A stretch of 64,000 bases of DNA from Streptomyces himalayensis subsp. himalayensis. Lineage in GTDB: Bacteria > Actinomycetota > Actinomycetes > Streptomycetales > Streptomycetaceae. Positions within the stretch are counted from its first letter, which is position 1, and every line of letters starts with the position of its first letter. The stretch is from assembly GCF_013778455.1 (NCBI RefSeq), contig NZ_JACEHE010000001.1, positions 682,001-746,000 on the forward strand, in the 5' to 3' direction. Shown here in pieces: positions 1-7,892 of this stretch. The notes below the pieces were generated by a model. It was given only the letters and a program-made list of their open reading frames with translations, ran no database searches and was not told the origin of the DNA. Made by a program: the position numbers and the translations under genes.

Positions 1-9
1 TGCTGCGGT

Positions 10-56
10 GATCCTGCGGTACGTGCGGACGTGAGATCCTGCGGTACGTGCGGACG
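10..56. repeat. two direct copies of a 22-bp sequence
   Basis: The 22-bp sequence beginning GATCCTGCGGTACGTG is present at 10-31 and again at 35-56, a 25-bp period. No gene is visible in the first 139 bases on either strand. Confidence 0.8.
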
Positions 57-100
57 CGAAGCCTCCCCGACGCCTGCCGGGCTCCTGCCGCGGGACCACC

Positions 101-145
101 CTGTGAGCCCTGTGAGCCGGGTGAGCCTTGTGAGCCCTGTCAGCC
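101..145. repeat. five 9-bp tandem units, consensus CTGTGAGCC
   Basis: Five consecutive 9-bp units (101-109, 110-118, 119-127, 128-136, 137-145) with small variations. The last unit overlaps the stop codon of the VOC gene at 140, so the repeat forms the junction between gene end and intergenic DNA. Confidence 0.8.
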
Positions 146-547
146 CTGGACCTGCGACGGATCCATCCACATGACCTCCCACGTGTGACCGTCGAGGTCG
201 TCGAACGCCCGGCCGTACATCGTGCCGTAGTCCTGCGTCTCGCCCGACACCGAGCCGCCGGCCGCCACCGCCTTCTCGACCAGCTCGTCGACCTTCTCGC
301 GGCTCTCGGCGCTCAGACACAGCAGCACCTCGCTGGTCTTCGTCGAGTCGGCGATCTCCTTCTTCGTGAAGTCCTGGTAGCGCGGCTTGCTCAGGAGCAT
401 CGCAATGATCGTGTCGCTGATCACCACGCAGGCGCAGTCGTCGGTGGTGAACTGAGGGTTGATCGTGTAGCCGAGCTCCGTGAAGAACTTCTTCGAGGCG
501 TCGACGTCGTTCACGGCCAGGTTGACGAAGATCATCTGCTGGTACAT
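140..547 (-). CDS. VOC-fold (glyoxalase/bleomycin-resistance-like) protein
   Basis: A 135-residue protein of the vicinal-oxygen-chelate superfamily. It has the usual opening beta-strand and helix (IFVNLAVNDVDASKKFF, residues 6-22, then ELGY) and the closing strand DGHTWEVMWMDP near residues 118-129. Its length is typical of the single-domain lactoylglutathione-lyase-like group. The conserved Glu of the last strand (E in HTWEV) is the only obvious metal-ligand candidate, so metal dependence and substrate cannot be assigned. A GGAGAGA ribosome site lies about 6 bases before the ATG. The gene stands alone. The cysteine pair in the DDCACVVI segment is unusual for a cytoplasmic VOC protein but not diagnostic. 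Confidence 0.85.
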   Translation of the reverse strand: MYQQMIFVNLAVNDVDASKKFFTELGYTINPQFTTDDCACVVISDTIIAMLLSKPRYQDFTKKEIADSTKTSEVLLCLSAESREKVDELVEKAVAAGGSVSGETQDYGTMYGRAFDDLDGHTWEVMWMDPSQVQG

Positions 548-630
548 CAGGGTCTCTCCCGTTTGTGTGAGGTGCGGTACGGGGGGATAGACCGGGGCCC
601 GGCACAGAACTCATCGGTGCCGGGCACTTT

Positions 631-765
631 CTTGCTCAGGAAATCAGCGGCCTCGCTCGGGAGACCACAGGGGCCTCGCTCGGGACATCACAGCGGCCAT
701 CGCTCGGGACATCACCAGCGGCCTCGCTCGGGAAATGACAGCGGCCTCGCTCAGGACATCAGCGG
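631..765. repeat. degenerate tandem repeat (about six 22-25-bp units) at the 3' end of a permease gene
   Basis: Units of the form CTCGCTCGGGACATCACAGCGG follow one another from 631 to 765 with substitutions and 1-3 base length changes. The first unit in gene orientation contains the last codons and stop of the minus-strand permease. The array therefore looks like repeated duplication of the gene's stop-codon region into the spacer before the VOC gene. Confidence 0.75.
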
Positions 766-1914
766 GACCGCCGACAGCTCCGCAACCGCCCAGGTCAGTG
801 GCCCGAACACGACGAACAGCGTGCCCGCTCGCAGCGACGCCGCCCCGCGCAGCATCTTCTCGGGCGCACCCATCTGTGTCAGTGCCGCCGTCGTGTCCGC
901 GTGGAACTGCCTGGACTCGACCGCGGCCGTCAGCAGCGTCGCGACGGCGCAGACCGCGACCACCAGTGCCCCGAGGAGGGTGAGCGGACCGATTTCCAGC
1001 TGATCCCCGCTGTACAGCCGGCCGGCGGCGTACAGCCCGGAGGCCACCGCGCACACCAGGCCGAGCGGCCGTCCGATGCGCTGTGCCTCCGTCTGCAGCA
1101 CACGGCCCGCGAGCACCCGCAGTGCACCGGGCCGCACCGCCTGCAGCATCCGGCCGCACAGATGAGTGAGGCCCGGCCCGGACAGCGCAAGACCGAGTGC
1201 GGTGAGGCACCAGCCGACGATCGCTCCTGTGGAGCTGCCGCCGAGGCCTCCCGCCCCCGGCAGACCGGCCGCACCGGTGCGCGGACCGGCGTACATCTCC
1301 GCGGCGAGGCCGACGGCGAGCAGGGCCACTCCCCAGGACAGCCCGCCCGGGGCGGGCAGCGGCGTCCGCGGCCCGATCGGTTCGGGTGTCTCTGTGGCCT
1401 TGCGGGCACCTGGGCGCAGAACGAAGACGGCAGCGATGGACGCGGTCAAGGGGACGAGTGCGAGCAGGGTGATCACGGCGGGTACCGGCAAGGGCTGGTG
1501 GGCGGCGAGGAGTTCGGCCGCGGCACCGTCGAACGGCATCCCTGTCAGATCGCCGCGCAGATGCAGGAAGAACAGCAGCGCCAGCAGCGAGCCGAGGGAG
1601 CAGGCCAGCGTGGTGGACGTCACCGCCAGCATCATCAGCCGGACCGGGCCGAGCCCGATCGCCGAGAGCCCGGTGCGGGGGCGGGCGCCCGGGTCGCTGC
1701 GGGCCACCGAGACGGCGAAGTACACGGTGGCGGCGAGCGGCACCATGCACCAGGCGAGACGGGCGGCGGATTCCGTGGGCGCTTCGGGATGCCCCATCGC
1801 GTACCCCAGCGCGCACAGCAGCAGGAAACCGGTGCCGGCGGAGGCGACCGAGACCAGCAGTCTGCTGAGCTGGACGAGGGGCCTGGCGCCGCGGGCTAGA
1901 CGGAGAGCGAGCAC
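751..1914 (-). CDS. polytopic membrane protein, FtsX-type ABC permease partner
   Basis: A 387-residue, strongly hydrophobic protein with about nine predicted membrane segments (for example residues 22-40, 52-70, 92-117, 140-165, 192-208, 315-340 and 365-385). It starts with GTG at 1914, inside the last codons of the upstream ATP-binding gene (19-bp overlap), so the two are translationally coupled and most likely form one ABC complex at the cytoplasmic membrane. No periplasmic MacB-type domain or substrate-binding gene is present. The substrate is unknown; lipid or antibiotic-peptide export would be usual guesses for such pairs, but nothing in the sequence decides it. The stop codon lies in the first unit of the 631-765 repeat. 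Confidence 0.7.
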   Translation of the reverse strand: MLALRLARGARPLVQLSRLLVSVASAGTGFLLLCALGYAMGHPEAPTESAARLAWCMVPLAATVYFAVSVARSDPGARPRTGLSAIGLGPVRLMMLAVTSTTLACSLGSLLALLFFLHLRGDLTGMPFDGAAAELLAAHQPLPVPAVITLLALVPLTASIAAVFVLRPGARKATETPEPIGPRTPLPAPGGLSWGVALLAVGLAAEMYAGPRTGAAGLPGAGGLGGSSTGAIVGWCLTALGLALSGPGLTHLCGRMLQAVRPGALRVLAGRVLQTEAQRIGRPLGLVCAVASGLYAAGRLYSGDQLEIGPLTLLGALVVAVCAVATLLTAAVESRQFHADTTAALTQMGAPEKMLRGAASLRAGTLFVVFGPLTWAVAELSAVPLMS

Positions 1915-2642
1915 GCGGCAGAGCCTTCCGCGTCGGCGTCAGTGGGCAGGTTGACCGTGTTCACGCGCCGCCCGTCGAGCAGCGACACCGTGCGGTCCGC
2001 GACGGATGCGATCCCCGGGTCGTGCGTGGCCAGTACGACCGTGATGCCGTGCGAGCGGGCCGCGGCGGTCAGCGTGTGCAGGACCTGGGCGCGGTCGGCG
2101 CGGTGCAGCGGCGCGGTGGGCTCGTCGGCGAAGAGCACGGTCGGCGTGGTGATCAGGGCGCGGGCGATCGCGATGCGCTGCCGCTCGGCCTGCAGGAGGG
2201 CATGCGGCCGCTTGGGGGCGCACTCCTCGATGTCCAGGCGCTCCAGCCACTCCAGGGCGGCGGTCCTGGAGACACGGCGTGAGATGCCGCGCAGCATCAG
2301 CGGCAGCGCCGCGTTCTCCCAGGCCTTCAGCTCCGGTACGAGATGGGGGACCGGGTCGATCCAGCCGAACCGTTCCCGCCGCAGCTGCTCCCGGACGATC
2401 GGGCTCATGTTGTGCACAGGTGCGCCGTTGAACCAGACCTCGCCCTGCTCGGGCACGAACTGGCCGGACAGGCACCGCAGCAGCGTCGTCTTTCCGCTGC
2501 CGCGGGGGCCGACGACGGCGAGGATCTCACGCTCGCGGACGCTGACCGAGACACCGGCCAGCGCGGGGGAACCGTTGTGGGAGAAGTGCAGGGAACGTGC
2601 CCAGATCACGTCGTTGTCCGGCGGGGCCACCATGGCGAACAC
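1896..2642 (-). CDS. ABC transporter ATP-binding protein with degenerate signature
   Basis: A 248-residue nucleotide-binding subunit that would energise the overlapping membrane protein at 751-1914. Walker A is GPRGSGKTT (about residues 45-53), Walker B is VLFADEPT and the switch histidine is in LATHDP, all intact. Two motifs are abnormal. The signature normally read LSGGQ is LLQAE (in ALLQAERQRIAIA), and the Q-loop region reads FGWIDP without the usual glutamine. The family resembles the MacB/LolD-type ATPases paired with FtsX-like permeases. The altered signature and Q-loop suggest either a slow or regulatory ATPase or an evolving pseudogene, but the frame is clean. Confidence 0.8.
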   Translation of the reverse strand: MFAMVAPPDNDVIWARSLHFSHNGSPALAGVSVSVREREILAVVGPRGSGKTTLLRCLSGQFVPEQGEVWFNGAPVHNMSPIVREQLRRERFGWIDPVPHLVPELKAWENAALPLMLRGISRRVSRTAALEWLERLDIEECAPKRPHALLQAERQRIAIARALITTPTVLFADEPTAPLHRADRAQVLHTLTAAARSHGITVVLATHDPGIASVADRTVSLLDGRRVNTVNLPTDADAEGSAACSLSV

Positions 2643-2746
2643 CTCGGTTCAGTTCGGTTGTCGCGTCCCCCGCACGGGGGAACGAAGGCGGGACCGATGG
2701 GTTACTGCACCGTAGGGATTCGGAGCCGGGGTCCTGGGAAGCACAC

Positions 2747-2789
2747 GGCCCGGGTGCGCCCTTCTCACTCGAAAAGGGGCACCCGGGCC
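2747..2789 (-). terminator. strong hairpin terminator downstream of the aminotransferase gene
   Basis: GGCCCGGGTGC at 2747-2757 pairs with GCACCCGGGCC at 2779-2789, and the stem continues inward with CCCTT/AAGGG. It lies 24 bases after the aminotransferase stop (2813) on the minus strand and separates that gene from the ABC pair. Confidence 0.8.
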
Positions 2790-2812
2790 ATGGGAACCGG
2801 GGGACGACCGGA

Positions 2813-4192
2813 TCAGATCTTCGTCCAGGCCTCCGTGAGCACCCGGCGGATGATCGACTCGATCTCGTCGAACGTCGCCTGGTCCGCGGTCAGCGGCGGC
2901 GACAGCTGGATGACCGGGTCACCGCGGTCGTCGGCGCGGCAGTAAAGGCCGTACTCGAAGAGCTTCTTGGAGACGAAGCCGTAGAGGATGCGCTCCGACT
3001 CCTCGTCCGTGAAGGACTCCTTGGTGGCCTTGTCCTTGACGAGCTCGATGCCGTAGAAGAAACCGTTGCCGCGGACGTCGCCGACGATCGGCAGGTCGTG
3101 CAGCTTCTCCAGGGTCGCCCGGAAGGCGTCCTCGTTGTCCAGCACGTGCTGGTTGAGGCCCTCCTGCTCGAAGATGTCGAGGTTGGCGAGCGCCACGGCG
3201 GCGGAGACCGGGTGGCCGCCGAACGTGTAGCCGTGCAGGAACGTGTTGTCGCCCTTGTAGAACGGCTCGGCGAGGCGGTCGGAGACGATGCACGCGCCGA
3301 TGGGGGAGTAGCCGGACGTCATGCCCTTGGCGCAGGTGATCATGTCCGGGACGTAGCCGAACTTGTCGCACGCGAACATCGTGCCGAGGCGGCCGAAGGC
3401 GCAGATGACCTCGTCCGACACGAGCAGCACGTCGTACTGGTCGCAGATCTCGCGTACGCGCTGGAAGTAGCCGGGCGGCGGAGGGAAGCAGCCGCCGGCG
3501 TTCTGCACCGGCTCCAGGAAGACGGCCGCGACCGTCTCCGGGCCCTCGAAGAGGATCTGCTGCTCGATCTGGTCGGCGGCCCAGCGGCCGAAGGCCTCGG
3601 GGTCGTCGCCGAAGATCGGGGCGCGGTAGATGTTCGTGTTCGGCACCTTGTGCGCGCCCGGGACGAGCGGCTCGAAGGGGGCCTTCAGGCCGGGCAGGCC
3701 GGTGATGGACAGGGCGCCCTGCGGGGTGCCGTGGTAGGCGACGGCCCGCGAGATGACCTTGTACTTGGTCGGCTTGCCCTGGAGCTTGAAGTACTGCTTG
3801 GCGAGCTTCCAGGCGGTCTCGACCGCCTCGCCGCCGCCGGTGGTGAAGAAGACCTTGTTGAGGTCACCAGGTGCGTGGCCCGCGAGGCGCTCGGCGAGCT
3901 CGATCGCCTTGGGGTGGGCGTACGACCAGATGGGGAAGAAGGCCAGCTCCTGCGCCTGCTTGAAGGCCGTCTCGGCGAGCTCGGTGCGGCCGTGGCCCGC
4001 CTGCACCACGAACAGGCCGGCCAGGCCGTCGAGGTAGCGCTTGCCCTTGTCGTCGTAGATGTAGGTTCCCTCGCCCCGCACGATGGTCGGCACGGGCGCG
4101 TTCTCGTACGAGGACATGCGGGTGAAGTGCATCCACAGGTGGTCGTACGCGGCTTTGCTGAGGTCCTTGCTCACGGCTATCGGGTTCCCCAC
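2813..4192 (-). CDS. class III PLP aminotransferase (putrescine/diamine- or GABA-type)
   Basis: A 459-residue fold-type I, class III (omega) aminotransferase. The TTGGGEAVETAWKLA segment (about 118-132) binds the PLP phosphate, SDEV at 259-262 carries the PLP-N1 aspartate (D260), and ITCAKGMTSGY places the Schiff-base lysine at K289. The family moves the terminal amino group of diamines, GABA or beta-alanine to pyruvate or 2-oxoglutarate. The adjoining divergent gamma-aminobutyraldehyde dehydrogenase argues for putrescine as donor, giving gamma-aminobutyraldehyde. It overlaps the upstream Lrp-type regulator gene by 16 bp, so both are one transcription unit. Aspartate aminotransferase family is a safe general name; substrate is inference. 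Confidence 0.85.
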   Translation of the reverse strand: MGNPIAVSKDLSKAAYDHLWMHFTRMSSYENAPVPTIVRGEGTYIYDDKGKRYLDGLAGLFVVQAGHGRTELAETAFKQAQELAFFPIWSYAHPKAIELAERLAGHAPGDLNKVFFTTGGGEAVETAWKLAKQYFKLQGKPTKYKVISRAVAYHGTPQGALSITGLPGLKAPFEPLVPGAHKVPNTNIYRAPIFGDDPEAFGRWAADQIEQQILFEGPETVAAVFLEPVQNAGGCFPPPPGYFQRVREICDQYDVLLVSDEVICAFGRLGTMFACDKFGYVPDMITCAKGMTSGYSPIGACIVSDRLAEPFYKGDNTFLHGYTFGGHPVSAAVALANLDIFEQEGLNQHVLDNEDAFRATLEKLHDLPIVGDVRGNGFFYGIELVKDKATKESFTDEESERILYGFVSKKLFEYGLYCRADDRGDPVIQLSPPLTADQATFDEIESIIRRVLTEAWTKI

Positions 4193-4743
4193 ATATAGGT
4201 CTGCTTCTTGAGCTTGAGGTAGACGAAGCTCTCGGTGGAGCGCACTCCGGGAATGGCCCGGATGCGTTTGTTGATGACGTCCAGAAGGTGGTCGTCGTCC
4301 TCACAGACGATCTCCACCAGGAGGTCGAACGAGCCCGCCGTCATCACCACGTACTCGACTTCCGACATGGCCGTCAGTTCTTCCGCCACAGGGTCCAGGT
4401 CGCCCTCGACGTTGATCCCGACCATCGCCTGCCGGCGGAAGCCCACGGTGAGCGGGTCCGTGACGGCGACGATCTGCATGACACCCTGGTCGAGCAGCTT
4501 CTGCACCCGCTGGCGGACGGCGGCCTCCGAGAGCCCGACGGCCTTGCCGATGGCGGCGTACGGCCGGCGGCCGTCCTCCTGGAGCTGCTCGATGATGGCG
4601 AGGGAGACGGCGTCGAGCTGAGGCGATCCGTTTCCGCTCCGGGAGTCCCTGGAGCTGCTGGAGTACCTCGAGCTCCCGGGATCCTTCGCGGTCCTGGGGT
4701 CACTGGGGTCTGCACTTCGACTGGCCACGAGCTCACTGTGCAC
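4177..4743 (-). CDS. Lrp/AsnC-family regulator, probable controller of polyamine catabolism
   Basis: A 188-residue protein. Residues 1-43 are a serine-rich, low-complexity extension, then a winged helix-turn-helix (LDAVSLAIIEQLQEDGRRP through SEAAVRQRVQKLLDQG), then the RAM effector-binding domain ending in FVYLKLKKQTYMWG. It starts with GTG at 4743; a later start, at the GTG five codons in, is possible because the first 40 residues are not part of the fold. It is cotranscribed with the aminotransferase and diverges from the aldehyde dehydrogenase. The intergenic inverted repeat TCCGTT-N18-AACGGA (4781-4810) is the obvious binding site, with a second copy before the polyamine transport operon at 13756-13791. 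Lrp-like regulators sense amino acids or related small molecules; a polyamine-derived ligand is inferred from context. Confidence 0.85.
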   Translation of the reverse strand: MHSELVASRSADPSDPRTAKDPGSSRYSSSSRDSRSGNGSPQLDAVSLAIIEQLQEDGRRPYAAIGKAVGLSEAAVRQRVQKLLDQGVMQIVAVTDPLTVGFRRQAMVGINVEGDLDPVAEELTAMSEVEYVVMTAGSFDLLVEIVCEDDDHLLDVINKRIRAIPGVRSTESFVYLKLKKQTYMWGTR

Positions 4744-4780
4744 GAGGAGTCGTCACTTCCGCAAGGCCGAATCGATGAAA

Positions 4781-4810
4781 TCCGTTGTTTACGGGGTTGT
4801 GATTAACGGA
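4781..4810. promoter_or_regulatory. inverted repeat TCCGTT-N18-AACGGA, candidate Lrp-type operator
   Basis: Perfect 6-bp arms at 4781-4786 and 4805-4810 in the divergent spacer between the regulator and the aldehyde dehydrogenase. The core TCCGT-N20-ACGGA recurs with the same spacing at 13758-13788, before the second aminobutyraldehyde dehydrogenase. Confidence 0.6.
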
Positions 4811-4907
4811 ATCCGTACTTGGCTCCGGTTGGGTATGTTGAAAACGTCGGTGAACGGACCTAGGGTGGGTGTCTCACCCATTGGACATCTGACAGGAGGG
4901 TCCGGCA

Positions 4908-6347
4908 GTGACCACCGAACTGCGTCGTCTGCGCAACTACATCGACGGAGAGTTCAGGGACGCGGCCGACGGGCGGACCACCGAGGTGGTCAACCCCGCG
5001 ACGGGCGAGGCGTACGCCACGGCGCCGCTGTCGGGGCAAGCGGACGTCGACGCCGCCATGGCCGCGGCCGCGGCAGCGTTCCCGGCCTGGCGCGACACCA
5101 CGCCCGCCGAGCGCCAGAAGGCCCTCCTCAAGATCGCGGACGCGTTCGAGGAGCGGGCCGAGGAGCTCATCGCCGCCGAGGTCGAGAACACCGGCAAGCC
5201 GGTCGGTCTCACGCGCACCGAAGAGATCCCGCCCATGGTCGACCAGATCCGCTTCTTCGCGGGTGCCGCCCGGATGCTCGAGGGCCGCTCGGCCGGCGAG
5301 TACATGGAGGGCATGACCTCGATCATCCGCCGCGAGCCGGTCGGAGTCTGCGCGCAGGTCGCGCCGTGGAACTACCCGATGATGATGGCCGTGTGGAAGT
5401 TCGCCCCGGCGCTCGCCGCGGGCAACACGGTCGTCCTGAAGCCGTCGGACACCACCCCGGCGTCCACGGTCCTGATCGCCGAGATCATCGGCTCCGTCGT
5501 GCCCAAGGGCGTCTTCAACGTCATCTGCGGCGACCGTGAGACCGGCCGCATGATGGTCGAGCACCCGGTTCCGGCGATGGCCTCCATCACCGGTTCCGTA
5601 CGGGCGGGCATCCAGGTCGCCGAGTCCGCCTCCAAGGACGTCAAGCGTGTCCACCTGGAGCTGGGCGGCAAGGCGCCGGTCGTGGTCTTCGAGGACACCG
5701 ACATCGCCAAGGCCGTCGAGGACATCTCGGTCGCGGGCTTCTTCAACGCCGGCCAGGACTGTACGGCCGCGACCCGCGTCCTGGTCCATGAGTCGATCCA
5801 CGACGAGTTCGTGGCCGCGCTGGCCAAGGCGGCCTCCGAGACGAAGACCGGCCAGCCGGACGACGAGGACGTGCTCTTCGGCCCGCTGAACAACCCCAAC
5901 CAGCTCGCCCAGGTCTCCGGCTTCATCGACCGGCTCCCCGCGCACGCCAAGGTCGAGGCGGGCGGCCACCGGGTCGGCGACAAGGGCTACTTCTACGCTC
6001 CGACCGTGGTGTCCGGTGTGAAGCAGGACGACGAGATCATCCAGAAGGAGGTCTTCGGCCCGGTCATCACCGTCCAGCCCTTCACGGAGGAATCCCAGGC
6101 CGTCGAGTACGCGAACGGCGTGGAGTACGCCCTCGCGTCCTCGGTCTGGACGAAGGACCACGCGCGCGCGATGCGCATGTCCAAGGCCCTGGACTTCGGC
6201 TGCGTCTGGATCAACACGCACATCCCGCTGGTCGCCGAGATGCCGCACGGCGGCTTCAAGCAGTCCGGCTACGGCAAGGACCTGTCGGCGTACGGGTTCG
6301 AGGACTACACGCGGATCAAGCACGTGATGACGTCGCTGGACGGCTGA
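4908..6347 (+). CDS. gamma-aminobutyraldehyde dehydrogenase (PatD-like)
   Basis: A 479-residue NAD(P)-dependent aldehyde dehydrogenase, the normal length for the family. The general-base glutamate is E251 in LELGGK, the catalytic thiol is C285 in NAGQDCTAATR, and the cofactor loop is FTGS-like (ITGSVRAG). The NAGQDC motif and MPHGGFKQSGYGKD tail are typical of PatD/YdcW-type enzymes that oxidise 4-aminobutanal to GABA. GTG at 4908 was chosen because AGGAGGG sits 7 bases upstream. It diverges from the Lrp regulator and aminotransferase that would supply its substrate. A second, similar enzyme is encoded at 13891-15426. Confidence 0.85.
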   Translation: MTTELRRLRNYIDGEFRDAADGRTTEVVNPATGEAYATAPLSGQADVDAAMAAAAAAFPAWRDTTPAERQKALLKIADAFEERAEELIAAEVENTGKPVGLTRTEEIPPMVDQIRFFAGAARMLEGRSAGEYMEGMTSIIRREPVGVCAQVAPWNYPMMMAVWKFAPALAAGNTVVLKPSDTTPASTVLIAEIIGSVVPKGVFNVICGDRETGRMMVEHPVPAMASITGSVRAGIQVAESASKDVKRVHLELGGKAPVVVFEDTDIAKAVEDISVAGFFNAGQDCTAATRVLVHESIHDEFVAALAKAASETKTGQPDDEDVLFGPLNNPNQLAQVSGFIDRLPAHAKVEAGGHRVGDKGYFYAPTVVSGVKQDDEIIQKEVFGPVITVQPFTEESQAVEYANGVEYALASSVWTKDHARAMRMSKALDFGCVWINTHIPLVAEMPHGGFKQSGYGKDLSAYGFEDYTRIKHVMTSLDG

Positions 6348-6378
6348 CGGCTGGCGGCTGACGGCTGTGTCCATCACG

Positions 6379-6412
6379 CGGCCCCGGACAGGACTTCTCC
6401 TGTCCGGGGCCG
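6379..6412. terminator. bidirectional hairpin terminator
   Basis: A perfect 15-bp stem (CGGCCCCGGACAGGA at 6379-6393 with its complement at 6398-6412) closed by the loop CTTC. It sits between the convergent aldehyde dehydrogenase and vapC-like genes and can serve both. Confidence 0.9.
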
Positions 6413-6418
6413 CGCAGT

Positions 6419-6826
6419 TCAGGCGCCGGGCGCGGCGACGTTCAGGCCCGTTGATTCCGCGGCCTTGAGCAACCGCTGGTCGTACGTGACGAAGGTGAGC
6501 GGTTCGGCCCCCGGCTGGCCGGCGAGGAGCTGTGCGGTGGCCAGGTGGATCGCGTCGAGTGAGCGCAGATGAGGGTCGCTGTACGCGGCGGCGGTGGCCC
6601 GTACGGCTTGATCGATCTCCAGCCGGTACAACCGCGTCAGGGCGCCCGGCACTCCCGCGAGGGCCTGTGGGGAGGCCCGGCGCAGCGCGCGCGGCACCTC
6701 CACCTCGACGAGTGAGGAGGCGACCAGCGGTTCGTCCGGCCGCTCGTTCAGCCAGGTGTTGAGTTCCGCGGAGGCGTGCTCCCGGCGGACCAGCTTCACG
6801 ACCGCCGCCGAGTCCAGGTAGATCAC
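6419..6826 (-). CDS. PIN-domain ribonuclease toxin (VapC-like)
   Basis: A 135-residue PIN domain. The acidic metal-binding set is visible: D5 (MIYLDSAAVVKL), E43 in the EVEVPRAL segment, D91 (SLDAIHLATA) and D116 (FVTYDQRLL). VapC toxins are Mg-dependent endoribonucleases that cut tRNA or rRNA. The start codon overlaps the stop of the antitoxin gene (6823-6826), the usual antitoxin-first arrangement. The RNA target cannot be read from sequence. Confidence 0.88.
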   Translation of the reverse strand: MIYLDSAAVVKLVRREHASAELNTWLNERPDEPLVASSLVEVEVPRALRRASPQALAGVPGALTRLYRLEIDQAVRATAAAYSDPHLRSLDAIHLATAQLLAGQPGAEPLTFVTYDQRLLKAAESTGLNVAAPGA

Positions 6827-7101
6827 CAGCGCTCCTCGTCGCGCATCGCGGCCAGCTCGGCGGCGGCCTCCACCGCGGGGTCGCCCAGAGTCGGCGGCAT
6901 CGGGACTGGACCGCTTGTGGTCGGCGCGGTTGCACGGCCCTCGGCGACGAGTCGGTCGAGCAGGGACTGCGTCGTCGTGATCGGAACCAACCGGGCCACG
7001 GCAGTACCTTTCACGGTCACCTCCAAGGACTCGCCGCGCTGCACCCGGGCGAGCACGGCGCTGGTGTTCTGGTTGAGCTCACGAACAGGGATGCGGTCCA
7101 T
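6823..7101 (-). CDS. Phd/YefM-type antitoxin of the PIN toxin
   Basis: A 92-residue protein whose first 50 residues (IPVRELNQNTSAVLARVQRGE, then VTVKGTAVARLVPI) form the Phd/YefM DNA-binding and dimerisation fold. The proline-rich middle and the acidic C-terminus (ending AMRDEERW) would wrap the toxin. It overlaps the toxin gene by 4 bp. An inverted repeat starting 9 bases before the ATG (7110-7130) is a likely autoregulatory operator. Confidence 0.88.
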   Translation of the reverse strand: MDRIPVRELNQNTSAVLARVQRGESLEVTVKGTAVARLVPITTTQSLLDRLVAEGRATAPTTSGPVPMPPTLGDPAVEAAAELAAMRDEERW

Positions 7102-7109
7102 GGTGCCAG

Positions 7110-7130
7110 CGTAGAACGTCTTGTTCTACG
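7110..7130. promoter_or_regulatory. inverted repeat CGTAGAAC-N5-GTTCTACG, candidate antitoxin operator
   Basis: Perfect 8-bp arms around GTCTT, directly upstream of the antitoxin start at 7101. Phd-family antitoxins repress their own promoter through such palindromes; binding here is inference. Confidence 0.6.
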
Positions 7131-7364
7131 CCGGAAGGGAGCTTTCGCCCGGACGAGTGAGATCAGCCGGGCGGCCGCGCATACCTGTCTCGCCGCGGCC
7201 CGGCGGCCACGGCCGGCGCGCACGCCGTGCAGCGTCGAGTACTTGCCCGACAGCGGCGGCGGTTCTCGCGCACGGCGGAGCCGGTCGCTCCCTCCTGGCA
7301 GTGGTCGCGGCGTCCCCGACCCTTCCGAAAAGGCCTGGCAATCCCGGGCGTACGCTCTGCGGAC

Positions 7365-7892
7365 ATGAGCGAGCGAAGAGCCCTCCTGCGGGGGATACGT
7401 GTGTGGCTGGTCGTGTTCGTTGTGTGCCTCGTGCTGAGCGGGGCGACGGCCTTTCCGCTAGTGCACGAACTGCGGTGGGCGGAGGAGCTGTTGAGGTCCC
7501 TGTCCGTACCCGAGCACCTTCCCGCCCTCATGGACTGGATCGAGCACGTCCGCGACGGGCTCGACGCCACCGACGAGAAGTACCCCTTCATCCTCTACGG
7601 CACGGACTGGCTGGCCTTCGCGCATCTGGTCATCGCGGTCGCCTTCTACGGTCCGTACCGCGACCCGGTCCGCAACATCTGGGTCATCGAGTTCGGCATG
7701 ATCGCCTGTGCAGGCATCATCCCGCTCGCGCTGATCTGCGGGCCGATCCGCGGGATTCCCTTCTGGTGGACCGTCATCGACATGTCGTTCGGGGTCTTCG
7801 GGGTGATCCCGCTCTATGTCGTATGGAAGAAGATCAAGCGGCTGGAGGCCCTCACTCCGACGCCTCCAGCCGCAGCGGCCCTCACCGCGTGA
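7365..7892 (+). CDS. small four-helix membrane protein, function unknown
   Basis: A 175-residue protein with about four hydrophobic segments (residues 12-30, 82-96, 106-124 and 131-149), a basic N-terminus (MSERRALLRGIRVW) and an alanine/proline-rich tail. ATG at 7365 is preferred over upstream in-frame starts because the hydrophobic segment then begins at the usual distance. The motif YGPYRDPVRNIWVIEFGMIAC is typical of a family of Streptomyces membrane proteins that I recognise only as conserved hypotheticals. It stands alone. Confidence 0.65.
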   Translation: MSERRALLRGIRVWLVVFVVCLVLSGATAFPLVHELRWAEELLRSLSVPEHLPALMDWIEHVRDGLDATDEKYPFILYGTDWLAFAHLVIAVAFYGPYRDPVRNIWVIEFGMIACAGIIPLALICGPIRGIPFWWTVIDMSFGVFGVIPLYVVWKKIKRLEALTPTPPAAAALTA

